This document shows positions 23,880-35,032 of a DNA stretch of 64,000 nt, in pieces. Source of the DNA: Echinometra lucunter (Eukaryota > Echinodermata > Echinoidea > Camarodonta > Echinometridae). The stretch lies in NCBI GenBank assembly GCA_029962745.1, contig JAPZVO010000057.1:62001-126000 (forward strand), given 5' to 3'. Position 1 is the first letter of the stretch. Each line of letters starts with the position of its first letter. The position numbers and the translations under genes are program-made. The notes under the pieces are model-generated. The model worked only from the letters and a program-made list of their open reading frames with translations, was not told where the DNA came from and searched no databases.

Positions 23880-25460
23880 TAGATGATAATTTATGTTCCA
23901 AAATCTTACATGGAGTTGAAGTCAACAACACAGGAGGGTAGTTGGCTGGTTCTGAGTGATATTATCAGTATATGATTCACTTTAAAATTACTAAAGTTCA
24001 GCTATTATATTTAGTATATTATTTGCAACAACAACAACAACAAAAATTAACACCAATAATGAATTACTCTTCCTTGAGGGATTATTGTATTATACATGTA
24101 ACAGAAATAAACTACCTACACTGGACCGGCGTGTAAACTATTAAAATAAACCGCTGAGGTAAGACTACATGTTGTGAAGTACCGCGGTCGCACAGTCTCG
24201 GGCGAGGACCATGGTGTCGTCTACATTGACGAGATAACGTCGGCCCCATGGATACGGAGTAGCATGATCGACTTGAGCAGTGGCTTCTAGAATCAAAGTC
24301 CTGAGCATACAAGCTCCAAAGATGAGTATGAGTATGAGTACAAGCTCCCAAGTTGAGCAAAGATACGAGTTTGAGTATACGAGCTGGAGCCCCCGAGATG
24401 ACTACAGATACGAGCCGCTCGTCCCTAAAAGGATAAAGTCAAGACAGATTCGCTGACAATCTACCACAACAGACAAGGTTCAGCAATAATAATGTCCTAA
24501 TAATTTACAACGTTCATTGCAATCCCTCGTTTCTAAAAGCTTTTCTGTGACTGTGCTTACGAAAATATTGTAAACAAACGAGTGCGACTCAGGGGAGACA
24601 TTCCACAACCTCAACCTTGCCACCAGGCCACCAATTTACACGGTATGTCACCACCAACCCACAGAAATAGAAGACGTAGAAAGCTCATGCGGACTCGAAA
24701 ACATAGCCAGCGTTCGTACGGGATCACGTGATATCCACCATCTTGGTTAGTCCTCTGTTTACGTCCGCTCACTGTATTTTCGACCGGCTAGAATTTCTTG
24801 CATTTTTTACTGCTTTCTTAGCTCTGTGTTGTTTTTACGGCATATAACTCTACCAATCGTTAAGAGAATGGATGCAGGAAGGCTTCTACAGGTTAGTGGA
24901 TTTTATTCAATGCAGTCGTGAAATATTATTAGGGTGTAAAGAGACTGTCAGTGATGGTGTTCTGGGTAGCCCGTATTTGTAGTTGTAGTCCCATCTGTTC
25001 GTTTTGATGTTTTATTTTAATGGGACAACAGTAGTGTATGTTCAAAATCCTACCTAGAAAGCCTAGATTAATGTAAAGTTTGTTGTTAAATCATACTAAG
25101 CCTTTTTTATTTCATATTTGCAACTTGTGCTTTTGTCTAACAATTATTAATAATGAAATTGGATCTATTCAAGACATATAGTCTGTAGATCTAGTCTACA
25201 CCGTGTAACTTTTTAGATGTCTTAACAGTTACTTCTCTTTTTTCATTATTGTTTGAATTTCCAATTTTTTTGGAATACTACTTTTTTGTCAAAGAAGTTA
25301 TTTACATGACAGTTGGATAAGTTTTACTTATACTATATGTTTTCAGGAAATTGATTGTAATTCTTAGATTAGAAATTAGTTTGACCTATCATGGTACTTA
25401 CTGTTACCACTTCCGAGGTAGGCTATGACCTATCAACAAATGATTTTTTTTTTATTTCCA
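23880..25460. other. Mostly non-coding; possible promoter and first exon near 24750-24892
   Basis: A (CAA)n run lies at 24027-24042 and short GAGTAT/GAGTAC repeats at about 24323-24380. 24724-24760 contains 'gatcacgtgat' (E-box palindrome) and 'ccaccatcttgg'. ATG at 24868 opens MDAGRLLQ before a donor-like ctacag|gttagt. This could be the first exon belonging to the THAP-like exon downstream, but the phases do not join cleanly. Confidence 0.3.
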
Positions 25461-25467
25461 ATTCTAG

Positions 25468-25660
25468 GTTTCCAAGAGGACATCATTCTTCTGAAGGAAT
25501 TCCCAGCGAACAATACAAGAGACGGTTTTAAGCCCAGCCAGTATTCAAGTTTATGTTCCAACCACTTTGTAGAGGAAAGTAGAGAAAAGCTTTGATCCTA
25601 CTGGGCAGGCAATTCAACCGTGTTGATTCAGGCATTTTCTTGTCCTTGTCGTCAGAAGCT
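25468..25660 (+). pseudogene. THAP-type zinc-finger exon, apparently degenerate
   Basis: After a pyrimidine-rich acceptor (tttccaattctag) the frame beginning at 25515 reads TRDGFKPSQYSSLCSNHF, then VEESREK. It fits the second half of a THAP domain: the RRDGFKPS turn followed by CSxHF, the last zinc ligands. A stop follows (TGA at 25593), while an adjacent frame continues FDPTGQAIQP, the usual THAP follow-on, indicating a one-base shift near 25588. The N-terminal zinc ligands are not visible. THAP domains occur in host regulators and in P-element-type transposases; which source applies here is open. Confidence 0.55.
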
Positions 25661-25918
25661 TCACCACAAAAATGCTTTCTCATATACTGATTTAAAGATT
25701 AATGCATCTGATCCATTTGAGTATGATGCAATATGTTTTGTTATTTATCACTATGGACGTGCATTCTGTTTACTTTTTGTGCTCATTTGATACTTATACT
25801 CATGCAACGCAACTTCAGTCACTGAAATGATATTCAAGTTTGTGCCTATTTCATTAACTTGCCTTAATTTGCCATTTTCAGATATTATATTGTAAATACA
25901 TATATATGTATTCGTACA

Positions 25919-25982
25919 TTTTGTACTTAAGTGTTGTACAGTTGCAATAGTTTTGTACTTAAGTGTTGTACAGTTGCAATAG
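25919..25982. repeat. Perfect tandem duplication of a 32-bp unit
   Basis: The unit starting 'ttttgtacttaagtgttgta' occurs twice head to tail (25919-25950 and 25951-25982). Confidence 0.95.
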
Positions 25983-26870
25983 TGGAAGATTGATAAATGT
26001 ATGAGTGGTGCTCATCTCAGCTTGATGTAATATAGCATGATGCAGTATACTGTCTTTAAGAAAATCCTTGCTTTCACAGCTGAGTGTCATGATCAGGACA
26101 TCACTGATTTTGGTTTGGTGGGATGTAGATTCCCAAGTCAATTTTTTCTTCTTCTTAAAAGTACTTCATGTCTCATGAAGTGTCGCAAGTGCAGAATTTA
26201 TTTCATTATCAAATGTCACACCAGAATATTTCAACTACCAATAAATCATTACCATTCTACTTTGCTGCAGTATGAGTTGCCCAGAAAAATGGAAAGTGAT
26301 AGGTGTGATACATCTATGAGTGGTTTGAAGCAGCATGTTGCACAGTTTACTGCTGTAATAGGTTCATATGTATGAGCTGTGATTCTATTGTGATATGCTC
26401 TAGTTTACTTGCCTTCGTTGTGCCTTTTCCCAATTTTATGCCAATTATTTCCAGTGCAGTTTTATTAAGACACAGTTGAAGAAACATAACACTGTGTAGA
26501 ATGTAAACTATATTGTTATTTTTTTTCTCTTAATTGTATGAGTCAGTGTGAAAACATAAAGTATTCATGGATATTGAAGAACGATCACCATTAGAATTCA
26601 AAAGGAGTTCTGAATTTTTCAATATAAGCCTGTCGACATATGCACCTGTTTGTTTGAAAATATGAATAGTTTGTGCTAAGTTTGTTTAGCAAGAAATGTT
26701 TTGTGCATTGGCATAACTCACAAAATACAAAGGGAAAAAAATCTTGAACTTGACTAGTAAAAAATTCTGACAAAATTATGTAATGCATGTACGTGTAACG
26801 TGTCTTGTAAGTTGACTGTTTTTGTTGCATTTTTATTCTATTGGGCTTATGTGATGATCATATAGCAATT
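25983..26870. other. Non-coding, no gene recognised
   Basis: AT-rich. A 112-residue open frame at 26037-26375 has no recognisable motif and no splice-site support. Confidence 0.35.
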
Positions 26871-26875
26871 GACAC

Positions 26876-27058
26876 CATCGGGGCGTACGCAGAATTTATT
26901 ATTTTTATTATTTTTTTTTTTTTTGGGGGGGGGGGGGACAAGCCGTGTAAATTTTTTTGAAAAAGCCCAAATGCTAGGGAGCAAAGCCACCGAGCTGGTA
27001 ACGAGGCCTTTTTTGCATTTCTCAAAAATTCTGGGTCCCCCCCCCCCCCCCCCGCTGT
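26876..27058. repeat. Repeat copy bounded by a G tract and a C tract
   Basis: Starts near 'ggggcgtacgcagaattt', has T16 followed by a run of 15 G (26924-26938), an interior with 'ggagcaaagccaccgagc', and ends with 17 C (27037-27053). The opposite-strand homopolymer pair can form a stem. The interior resembles the 'gggagcgaagcgaccgag' phrase of the element at 20879-21550. Confidence 0.55.
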
Positions 27059-28500
27059 GTACGGCCATGGACTTCATGTATTGTACGTATGAATTACATT
27101 TTGCATTGAACCTAATGACAATTTTATGGGAACTCTTTTGCAACTTACAAGGGCTATTTTTTTACATTTGGGAGGCAATTCATCTGTAGCCCTCCAGTAA
27201 TTTTCCTCTACTAATTCCCTACTAAATACTTTTATTGGAGGTTCATAGCGTATTCCCTAATTTATTATTTGTTACTTGCCAATGTGTTTGCCAGTTTCTA
27301 CATCACCATTTTCACATTATTGCTGTTACTGATAATGTGAACCTAGAATTTTTCTTGGAGGAAAGAATAAACATTGAACGTTACTTAACCCATAGAGGTA
27401 CAGTGTCTCCTTTAGGAGACGCTTGTGCAGTATCTGTTGGTCCAGAATGTTGGGCAGTACATATCATACATGAGCAGAAAGAGAAAAAGACACTGAAAAA
27501 TTTGAGCCCATTCCCAACTCTGTATGGTGTGGAGTTCTTGCATTGGAGCAGTTTAATTGTAACTTATCATTAACCTCTTTAAATTGGCAATGCAGTGAAT
27601 AATACATAATCACTAATATCTGTGTTAAAATTGGCAACTTCTGATTAAATTTTACAGTTATAATTCACTTTGGTTCATGTTAAATCCATATTAATTCCTT
27701 TCAAGCTATGTAAGTGTGGAAAAAAATAATTTTTGTTGCCAATTTGAGGATTGAAGATGATTAATTTAGACCTCAAGAAAGCTCTGCACTGCTATGGGTT
27801 AATTGAAATAATCTGTAGCCTGTTAGATTTTATTTGGGTGGCCTAGTTTCGCAAATTCTCTTTACATATTATATCTTTTGTCCTTTTGGTAGGTTGTATG
27901 TGTGTTTGACTGTTTGACTGTTTGTTGTTGTTTCTTGTGAAGTGCGCTGAAATATATGAAGTTGATTGAGTAAATGTTTGTTTAAGCATTTGTGTAATGA
28001 AGAATGACATCGTGTGTGCGAGTTTATATGTGGTGTTGGGAGGACTGAGCACGTGAATAATATTACATGTGCATGTACTGTGATTGTGTGAAAGTGACTC
28101 ATAAGTCCCCCCCCCCCCCCCTCCCCTGAGGGAAAAAAAAATCAGTTTAATCGACTTTTTAATTGAAATACATGTACAAATCACATCCCTCCAGCTCAGT
28201 TTTTAATAATTAAAAAAAAAACAATACTTAATTCATTCCACGTATTTCTTTTTATGTTATGAGAAGCTCCCTCCCCAAATATTAAAAAATCAAATAAGAT
28301 AAGGAAATGTGTCTTGAAAGACAAACCCAAACTTAAAGAAAAACTGACAAGAAATTTATAAGGAAACTAACTGTTAAAGAGAAACTTAGGTACTAAAATG
28401 GAGAATAACGTATTATAAATTCATCTTGGCAAAAATAATGACTTATACTACCAGTGTGCAAGTAGATAATGCACACTATCAATTGGCTTATGAATAGGTA
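27059..28500. other. Non-coding; possible TTAA MITE at about 27570-27801
   Basis: 27570 begins TTAACCTCTTTAAATTGGC and 27801 ends GCACTGCTATGGGTTAA. The shared outer TTAACC and an inner 'tggcaac / gttgcca' pair hint at an element of the same class as 5295-5684, but the inverted match is poor. A C tract lies at 28108-28121. Confidence 0.35.
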
Positions 28501-28607
28501 GGCCAACCTCAGAATGCATGGCCTCTTTGGAGAAAATTTCAAAACAGAAATTGACAGTGTCATATACGGTCGAGTGGGCTTGCCGAAGAGACCGAGGACT
28601 AAGCAAA

Positions 28608-28820
28608 ATGGCGGCGTGTGCACTCAAGCGAATCGCCCAGCGGGTCCGACGGCGATACCGCGATGCGTGCTTTATGAATGGGTATGCGCCTTCTACGTCT
28701 TCTATTTCTGTGCACCAACCTCGCCACCATGTACTTGTAATGAGCCGATCCAGTCTCTCTCATTCATTTATACACGGCGCTGTACTGTATACAGAGTTAG
28801 AGTTCGCCATATCGCACTAG
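28608..28820 (+). CDS. Candidate first exon of a plus-strand gene, possible mitochondrial presequence
   Basis: ATG at 28608 sits in an optimal Kozak setting (caaaATGGCGG) that also forms a YY1-like motif common at housekeeping-gene starts. The frame reads MAACALKRIAQRVRRRYRD and stays open for 70 codons to 28820. The first 20 residues are Arg/Ala-rich without acidic residues until Asp19, like a mitochondrial targeting helix. The true exon may end earlier: donor-like gg|gtatgc at 28680 and ctt|gtaatg at 28737. The region is locally GC-rich. No downstream exon was found, so the gene is unnamed and uncertain. Confidence 0.35.
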   Translation: MAACALKRIAQRVRRRYRDACFMNGYAPSTSSISVHQPRHHVLVMSRSSLSHSFIHGAVLYTELEFAISH

Positions 28821-29245
28821 GTAGTACGCCGGGGTATACGTAAACTAGCTGAGTTAGCTACTACTCCGATATTTCTTGAATTAATTCCAATATTTGATCC
28901 AAATGAGATTCATGATGAAATCAATCATCAGAATTCCGTAGAATATAGAATTATTCCACGGATGAATAGTCTTCAAGAACGTTAGTTTGTACAGATATTG
29001 AGATATGTGATGAATACGAAGTGAAGTTGTGAAGTTAATGCAAGTACACTGCAGTGACATTGTCATACACGCACGTGCGTGTGACGTAGCATTATTCTCA
29101 GATCTACTAGTATGCAAAGCAAGAATTGCAAGTTTGAATTGCTTATTAAATAAGATTGTTTTGATGTACAAAATTGATAATTATATGTGTCATTGTAATA
29201 TTCATTTATGCTAATATCATGGGGGTTTTTTCCACTCAACATTCA
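28821..29245. other. Non-coding, nothing recognised
   Basis: AT-rich sequence without exon or repeat signals. Confidence 0.35.
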
Positions 29246-29535
29246 AGATAATAATGATAATGTTGGCCCGTTTGTGGAACGGTCTACCTGAGAATGTGGT
29301 CATCTCACCATCGATCGACATCTTCAAGACACGAGTCAGAGATGTCGTCTTAAACTAACTTAAAATATGAGAACAATTTATATATAGTGCATATGCGTTC
29401 GTTTTTGGACTTATTTTCATCGAGCTTTGCTACGAGCAACACATATAATTAGCTGACAGACAACCAATTGTTGTGTGACGATACTCCTTGGAGGTTTATG
29501 CACACTACTGGAAGTAGAAGAAGAAGAAGATGGAT
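29246..29535 (+). mobile_element. 3' tail of a CR1/Jockey-type LINE
   Basis: 29260-29358 encodes LARLWNGLPENVVISPSIDI, then FKTRVRDVVLN and a stop, the conserved C-terminal tail of many CR1/Jockey LINE polyproteins (compare WNCLPTNIRSAPTLGTFKEKL at 22690-22760, minus strand). A 3' UTR follows, ending in a (GAA)n microsatellite at 29516-29531, typical of LINE 3' ends. It is severely 5' truncated. Confidence 0.75.
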
Positions 29536-29539
29536 AAGA

Positions 29540-30464
29540 GATGTGTTTGTGTTGGAATGCATCTTAAAATCTTCATGCGATTCAACATGGAATTAATTAA
29601 TAAGACTAACAGTTAGGCCTAATCATTTATATGATTTTCCGCTTACAAAATAATGCACCCCTTTATCAATCAAGAAACTCAAAACCCACCCATTAACAAA
29701 ATGCATTTCAGGTAGGGCCTATTTGATGCATGAAATATCTCTATTTTCGGTTTTGCATCCCCTCGACACTTCGGAGTGGATCCTACGGGCGAATCGGAGG
29801 ACTTCGGCAAGTTTCGGGTGTTGTGGAATGTCTCCCCTGTGCAGACTTACGTAGCGTACGGTATCTTTTAACTATAAATTGTAAAATAAATATATTTAGA
29901 ATTATCACTTCTCAGTTCAATGCAATATTTACACCAATTATATTCTTTAAAAAAACTAATCATGGCTCAGTCGTCCTTATTCGACATGCAAGACATAAAT
30001 ATCAATTAGCTCATAATACATGGAAAAGCATCTTTAAGCAATGTATGAAATAACAATCCTTCATGTTATAACAAAATAAATTCGCTTAATTTTCATCACT
30101 TCATCTTTATAGTACATTTCATATACAGTTGGTTTCTTTTCAGTTTTTAATTTTCACATAAATTCAATCAATGAAATAAAAGATAAACTTCAATGTTCTT
30201 TTCGTTTACTAATAATATTGACATAGAAATAGTAATGTGTGAATTTCTGTACTCTCATAATTTTATATATAGATCCTTAAAATTTAACTTTCAAATACAG
30301 TAATCAATTAAGACAGTATATTAATGTAACTTACAGTTCTGGTTAAACAGTGGTGCTCGGTGAGGTGAGGGCGGATGCGGCTTCTACCGTGGCCTGTGCT
30401 GCCTGGAATCTGCTGCTTTGCCATCGATAAGGAAAATTGCCATGTCTGCCTGATACATAGCTTG
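29540..30464. other. Non-coding, AT-rich
   Basis: No supported exon. 29730-29860 is a small GC-richer island whose open frame lacks splice or domain support. Confidence 0.35.
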
Positions 30465-30472
30465 GAACATTC

Positions 30473-31603
30473 GGCTTTTACTAAACACTCGGGTCGCGGC
30501 GCGGTGTGCTGGAAAACACTCGGGTCGCGGCTATGTTTTAGTTCGTTGGTCACGGCTCATTGAGCCAATTTTTTTTTAATGGTGTCTTCAAATCGGCGTA
30601 CACAATGGGAAAATTTTATTGAAAGTTATCGATTTCTTTTTAACCCTTTTTCATTGTTGTCTGCAAGGCGGGTTGGAGGGGAAATCTACTATAAAAAAAA
30701 GAAAAGTTGAAAGTTGCTCTTCATTAACTGATAGAAAAATAAGAAGACAAGAATTAGGATTGACAATATGAAAGAAAGAATACTAGGTAGATAAACTGAA
30801 CTTTAAAGAAAGTGTAAGACTGCAAGGAAGGGAGTATGAGAGAATGGAAACGAGGAAAAATGGAACGAGTGCAAAGATGAACTGTGGGAAATTGTAAGAG
30901 AGGAATACAAAACAATGAAAGAAAGGAATAGTACGGAATGATAGGAGTAACAGGGTAAAAATTGAAAGAACTTATTGACCAAGTTTAACAGTGATAAAGA
31001 TTTTTCTAAATCACATGATAGAAAAACAGAAGGTAAATCAAGGGATAGAATAAAATGTAGAATTTTGTTGTTAAAGACTGAATGTAGAATTTTGTGTTAA
31101 AGACTGACATATGAAAATAAAGTTAATAAAACTATAAAATAGGATAGAAATTACAAGGATGGATGGAAATAGAAAAAAAGGAGCTGAATTTTGGGAAACA
31201 AAGAACACATTATAAAAGGGTAAGAAAAGAAAAGAAATAAAGAAACAGAGAATATCGTTGGTCTTATGGAAATTGTGGTAAAATGCACCAGAAAATGAGG
31301 ATAGATGGAGACGAGATGAATTGCAGGATATAGAATCACACTGAAGAGAAATGAAGGGAGAGAAAATATGGTAAGATGTACATACACATGTAGGCATGAT
31401 TAGCAATGTTTCAAAATTGTCGATATTTTCAAATCTGTGGTTCAATAAAATTTTCAAATCTGTGGTTCAATAAAATTTTTCCATCGTGTGGACCGATTTG
31501 GAGACATCATAAAAAAAAAATGGCTCAGTGAGCCGCGACCGGACCCGAGTGTTATCCAGCCCGCCGTGCTGCCGCGCCACGACCTGAGTGTTTAGTAAAA
31601 GCC
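30473..31603. mobile_element. 1131-bp DNA transposon with perfect 8-bp target duplication
   Basis: The left end GGCTTTTACTAAACACTCGG mirrors the right end (read inward GGCTTTTACTAAACACTCAGG). GAACATTC is duplicated at 30465-30472 and 31604-31611. Each end also carries a second inner copy of the 'aacactcgggtcgcggc' phrase about 25 bp inward. The interior is purine-rich on this strand and non-coding, so the copy is non-autonomous. An 8-bp duplication fits hAT, P or Merlin superfamilies; the terminal sequence does not decide between them. A truncated relative is at 11130-11995. Internal 27-bp (31427-31480) and about 23-bp (31057-31105) tandem duplications are present. Confidence 0.92.
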
Positions 31604-32086
31604 GAACATTCACCTATGTCTGTGGCCTACGCACCCTCAACACTCCAGATTCAGACCAAGTCCGGGAAGTCTGTCTCTCCCGAGATGCAAAAGCTATCTG
31701 ACTAAACTCCTCTCTCACTCCAATCCAATTAGCTCTCTCAATAACAAGCTCGTTAAAATTCTCTGTATTCCTCCAGTACTATTAGCTCTATACCAAAAAT
31801 GTCCCATCAAAATTACTGCTATTCTTCTAATCCTATTACACAAAACTCCCCAATAGGCGCTTTCACACCTACCCGATCAGGAAAATACCCGTAAATTACG
31901 AGAACTTGTTAAGGCCCCAAAATACCTGATAATTGTTCTGCGCTTTCACACCTACCCGAAGCCAGACCTCTTCGGGTTAAGTTCTTGAAGTTACGAGCAT
32001 GCGCAGAACTATTTATTTTGCAGACGAGGCTCGTGCTTTTAAATTCGCTCAGCTAGCTCAGCTCTTGCTATGATAGCGCTTGCTAG

Positions 32087-32302
32087 TTAGCTCGATGCGA
32101 TCATCGATACGTTGATCTCTACATATTGATGTACACTTGCAGTCTTATAATCTGTCTTTAGAACTTTCAGTTTATTTTTTATTTTGAGAGGTATCCTATC
32201 AAACCCGAGGCTGGCAAGTCTTGCAGCCAGCATATCGTAGATAGTCCTATTTCTTTGGCTGGGGGAGGCCACTGCCTTGTACACCTCCTCCTCCCTCCAC
32301 AT
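32087..32302 (-). CDS. Myb/SANT-like (trihelix) DNA-binding fragment, Harbinger-type second protein
   Basis: The frame reads MWREEEVYKAVAS, then RNRTIYDMLAARLASLGF and IPLKIKNKLKVLKTDYKTA. Trp-Arg-Glu-Glu-Glu, IYDMLAARLASLGF and the KxKxLKxxYK ending match the three helices of the Myb/SANT-like domain that starts with a tryptophan. In Harbinger transposons such a protein helps the transposase bind the ends and enter the nucleus. The domain seems intact over about 55 residues, but the protein has no long extension and an N-terminal strand/helix may be lost, so the copy is probably a remnant. A captured host domain is the alternative. Confidence 0.6.
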   Translation of the reverse strand: MWREEEVYKAVASPSQRNRTIYDMLAARLASLGFDRIPLKIKNKLKVLKTDYKTASVHQYVEINVSMIASS

Positions 32303-32347
32303 CGCTATCAGCGATGATCAGAGGATGACATACTACCGTATCGATAT

Positions 32348-32494
32348 CAGTGATGGAGTCGAGGCCGGCAGTTCCGAGTCACGAGGCCGCTGGATAAAAA
32401 TGTCTCCCATAGACTTTGTACACGTGGCTCGAACCGAGGCCAAGGCCAAGGCCAGCAGAATGTGGCCTCGAGGCCGGCCTCGACTCCATCCCTG
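32348..32494. mobile_element. 147-bp hAT-like MITE nested in the Harbinger element
   Basis: Ends CAGTGATGGAGTCGAGGCCGG and inverse CCGGCCTCGACTCCATCCCTG, flanked by atcgatat and atccatat, an 8-bp target duplication with one difference. CAG termini and 8-bp duplications fit hAT. Confidence 0.85.
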
Positions 32495-33179
32495 ATCCAT
32501 ATATCAGAATAAATCATAAATAAAAAAACACGAAAGGGGAACAGAACTTTACAAAAACAACGACGTAGCTAGAAATAGACAATATAAATCTCAAATCCAG
32601 AATGTACGGTACACAAACGATAACGACGTCCAATACGTACACAGTACACACAGTACAGTACACACTTCGTGCGCCAGTGCTTGATGCAATAGAAGTTCAC
32701 GTAATTTGCTTTCACATTACAAAAATCCCCGCGACCTTGGAGGAAGTACTCGTAATTTTGAGAAAGTACCTACTAATTACGGATATTTTCTTACGGGGAT
32801 ATTACTCGTAATTTGGTTTCACACTGGCAAAATACCTGGTATTTTCTGATCGGGGTAGAATACCCGATCTGAAAATACCAGGTATTTTTTCCTGATCGGG
32901 TAGGTGTGAAAGCGCCTAATTTGACATTCTCCTCAGTCTTTCTACTCACACACAAAAACAAATTAACACCTGTTGAGTTAGAGACCCCCCAGATAACTGA
33001 CCAAAGAACAAAAGTTAGTTGACCCAGGCCTAATTACCCAAGTTTGCCACCAAAGCCAAACCATTCACATACATGCCAGCTAACATACCTTTTCAATTCA
33101 ACCTACTGATCTATACACAATACAAAAGCTGGACAGGTGGAAATGGAGTGGAAGAAATTCCTGTTGCAATGTGACATTA

Positions 33180-33600
33180 TGTATCCTTTTCTATTTTGAT
33201 GAGTTTGGAGTATTTAGAAAATAAATTATGCAGTTGTGTCATATGCCATACTCTGCATTAATATCACTCCCAGGCCAAGATGAATATGATGCATGTGAAA
33301 GCGAGATTTGAAAGAGTCTGATAGATAAATAGAAAGTGAATATTCCTTCAGGTAAAGGGTAAATAATGACTGTCTAGCATGCAGCATTGACTAATTAAGG
33401 ATGAATTTGGAAGATGTATTTCTCCAATTTTCACCATGCAACCAGTTGACAGAAACTTTATGTTTATAATGATCCTTAAGACATGACAAGACTAAAAGAT
33501 ATGAACATTGCAATTCATTCTACAATAGTGTAAAAAATGGAGAGTATCTCATTGATGAGTTCTCCTCTACATTGAAAGCAAGGACATTGTCCCATGACAA
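33180..33600 (+). repeat. Decayed LRR tandem unit with relic of an LRR exon
   Basis: 33199-33340 matches the LRR introns ('gatgagtttggagtatttag', 'atgccatactctgcattaat'). 33537-33593 preserves the 3' half of an LRR exon: conceptual ISLMSSPLH..., DNA 'gagtatctca', 'gatgagttct' and 'acattgaaagcaaggaca', but with no acceptor, a broken frame and no donor. It is dead as an exon and shows that the array once extended further upstream. Confidence 0.65.
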
Positions 33601-33604
33601 AAAC

Positions 33605-35028
33605 CCATTGTTTAAATTTGATATAAGAAAGCGATCACAAATATTGAGATAATTACATTAATGGAAAGCTATCTACCCCCAAAATAATATTGAGTGGTGT
33701 TCAACCACAAAATAAGTTCAGAATGGTGAATTTAAGCGACTAAACTTCAACAAAATCTTGAAGTCAGAAAGGCCGGGTCGCATGCAGAAACCAAGGGTCT
33801 CGATGGTGACGTCACGAAAAGGATTGCACGCGCCGGTTGAAGTAGTGGTAATGCTGCGCCTATGTAAAAGTGCCTTCTTATAACGAGCTTAGATTGTCAT
33901 TGTAAATTCGTAAATGGGATAATGTGAAAGACTTTATGTTTTTACTTGATTGTAGAAACACAAAACAACATATTCAGTAGCTAATTTTTTTTTCATATGG
34001 TCACGGTTTCCTTTTTGTAGAGATTTAAGGCGAGTTTACTGTCTCGGAAAACAAGGTGCAAGCACCATCGAACCTGCTACACGTACGAATAGTAAAGGTT
34101 AGATGGGTTTCGTTGGTCTGCAGGATCAATTATGTGAATCAGTAATTCCTAGAACTATGATCATACTTATCATTCATATGTGTGACTGCCTCAAAAGCCT
34201 AAAAAACAGCAAAACATTCATAAAATATATATATCAAACTTGATACAGAGATCTCCAGCTGACGACGTCATCGTTGAACGATATTAATCCCCGAGTGATT
34301 CGACTCCTGCCTGGACGTTTTTGCAGCGAGGGGATTCTCGGCTGGGAGACAAGCCGGCTACACCCAGCGGTGGCTTGATAGATATTCCGCAGGCTTATGC
34401 AAGCCACCAACCAAAGCTCGCTTGGTACACACACTTACTATACGCAACACTTTTTGTTTTCGGCACACGCACTACACACTATATACTATACACACGCGCG
34501 CGCTTCCAACGTTCTTCACTTTCTGTACGACCGGCTGGCCGGATCCACTTTCAGAGCAAGCTCCCTCGTAATCTCACCAAATTCGGCCCACACCAAAAAA
34601 ATAATGGTGAAAATATCAATTAATTTGCATTGTTAGCATGCATATATCATAATTCTTAACCAGATAATTGATATTCTTACTATGAGCTATAAGGAGAAGG
34701 GAAAGCATTGATCATAGATAGAGTTCTGAATTATTTGACTTTTCAGGCTTTGGAAAAAAAAAACTCAAGAAATCTCTCTCTCTCTCTCCACATGCTTTGT
34801 ATGGAACATCCGAGTATGTATCCCCTTTCGTGACGTCACGCATAGTGGACTTGTTCCGTGACTGGTTTTCCAGGCTGACTGAGGAGGGTATTTCTCGACA
34901 TTTCAGTTAAGGATATCCTGGAGCAAGAAGACTTTTGTGATTTGGCATGTGAATAAACACCTTATGAATAGCATATGCTTTGCATAGATACCAAATTCAT
35001 GGACATTTATTGCCTTCTTATATCTACT
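33605..35028. other. Non-coding; possible eroded transposon with mirrored CRE palindromes
   Basis: TGACGTCAC with flanking 'gaaaagg' at 33807-33821 is mirrored by 'cctttcgTGACGTCA' at 34824-34838, as if two ends of an eroded 1-kb element. Short open frames near 34321-34636 have no domain. A (TC)n run lies near 34776-34789. Confidence 0.35.
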
Positions 35029-35032
35029 TTAA

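Larger units (their letters stand above)
31855..32917. mobile_element. 1063-bp PIF/Harbinger-like element
   Basis: Ends AGGCGCTTTCACACCTACCC (left) and its inverse AGGTGTGAAAGCGCCT (right, 32902-32917) are flanked by the 3-bp repeat AAT. The subterminal motifs 'gatcaggaaaatacc' are also inverted, and the right part folds on itself ('aaaataccaggtattttctg', 32829-32884). GGCGCTTTCACACC-type termini, 3-bp duplications and an internal Myb/SANT-like frame are hallmarks of Harbinger elements. The transposase is missing. A small CAG-type MITE is nested at 32348-32494. Confidence 0.85.
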
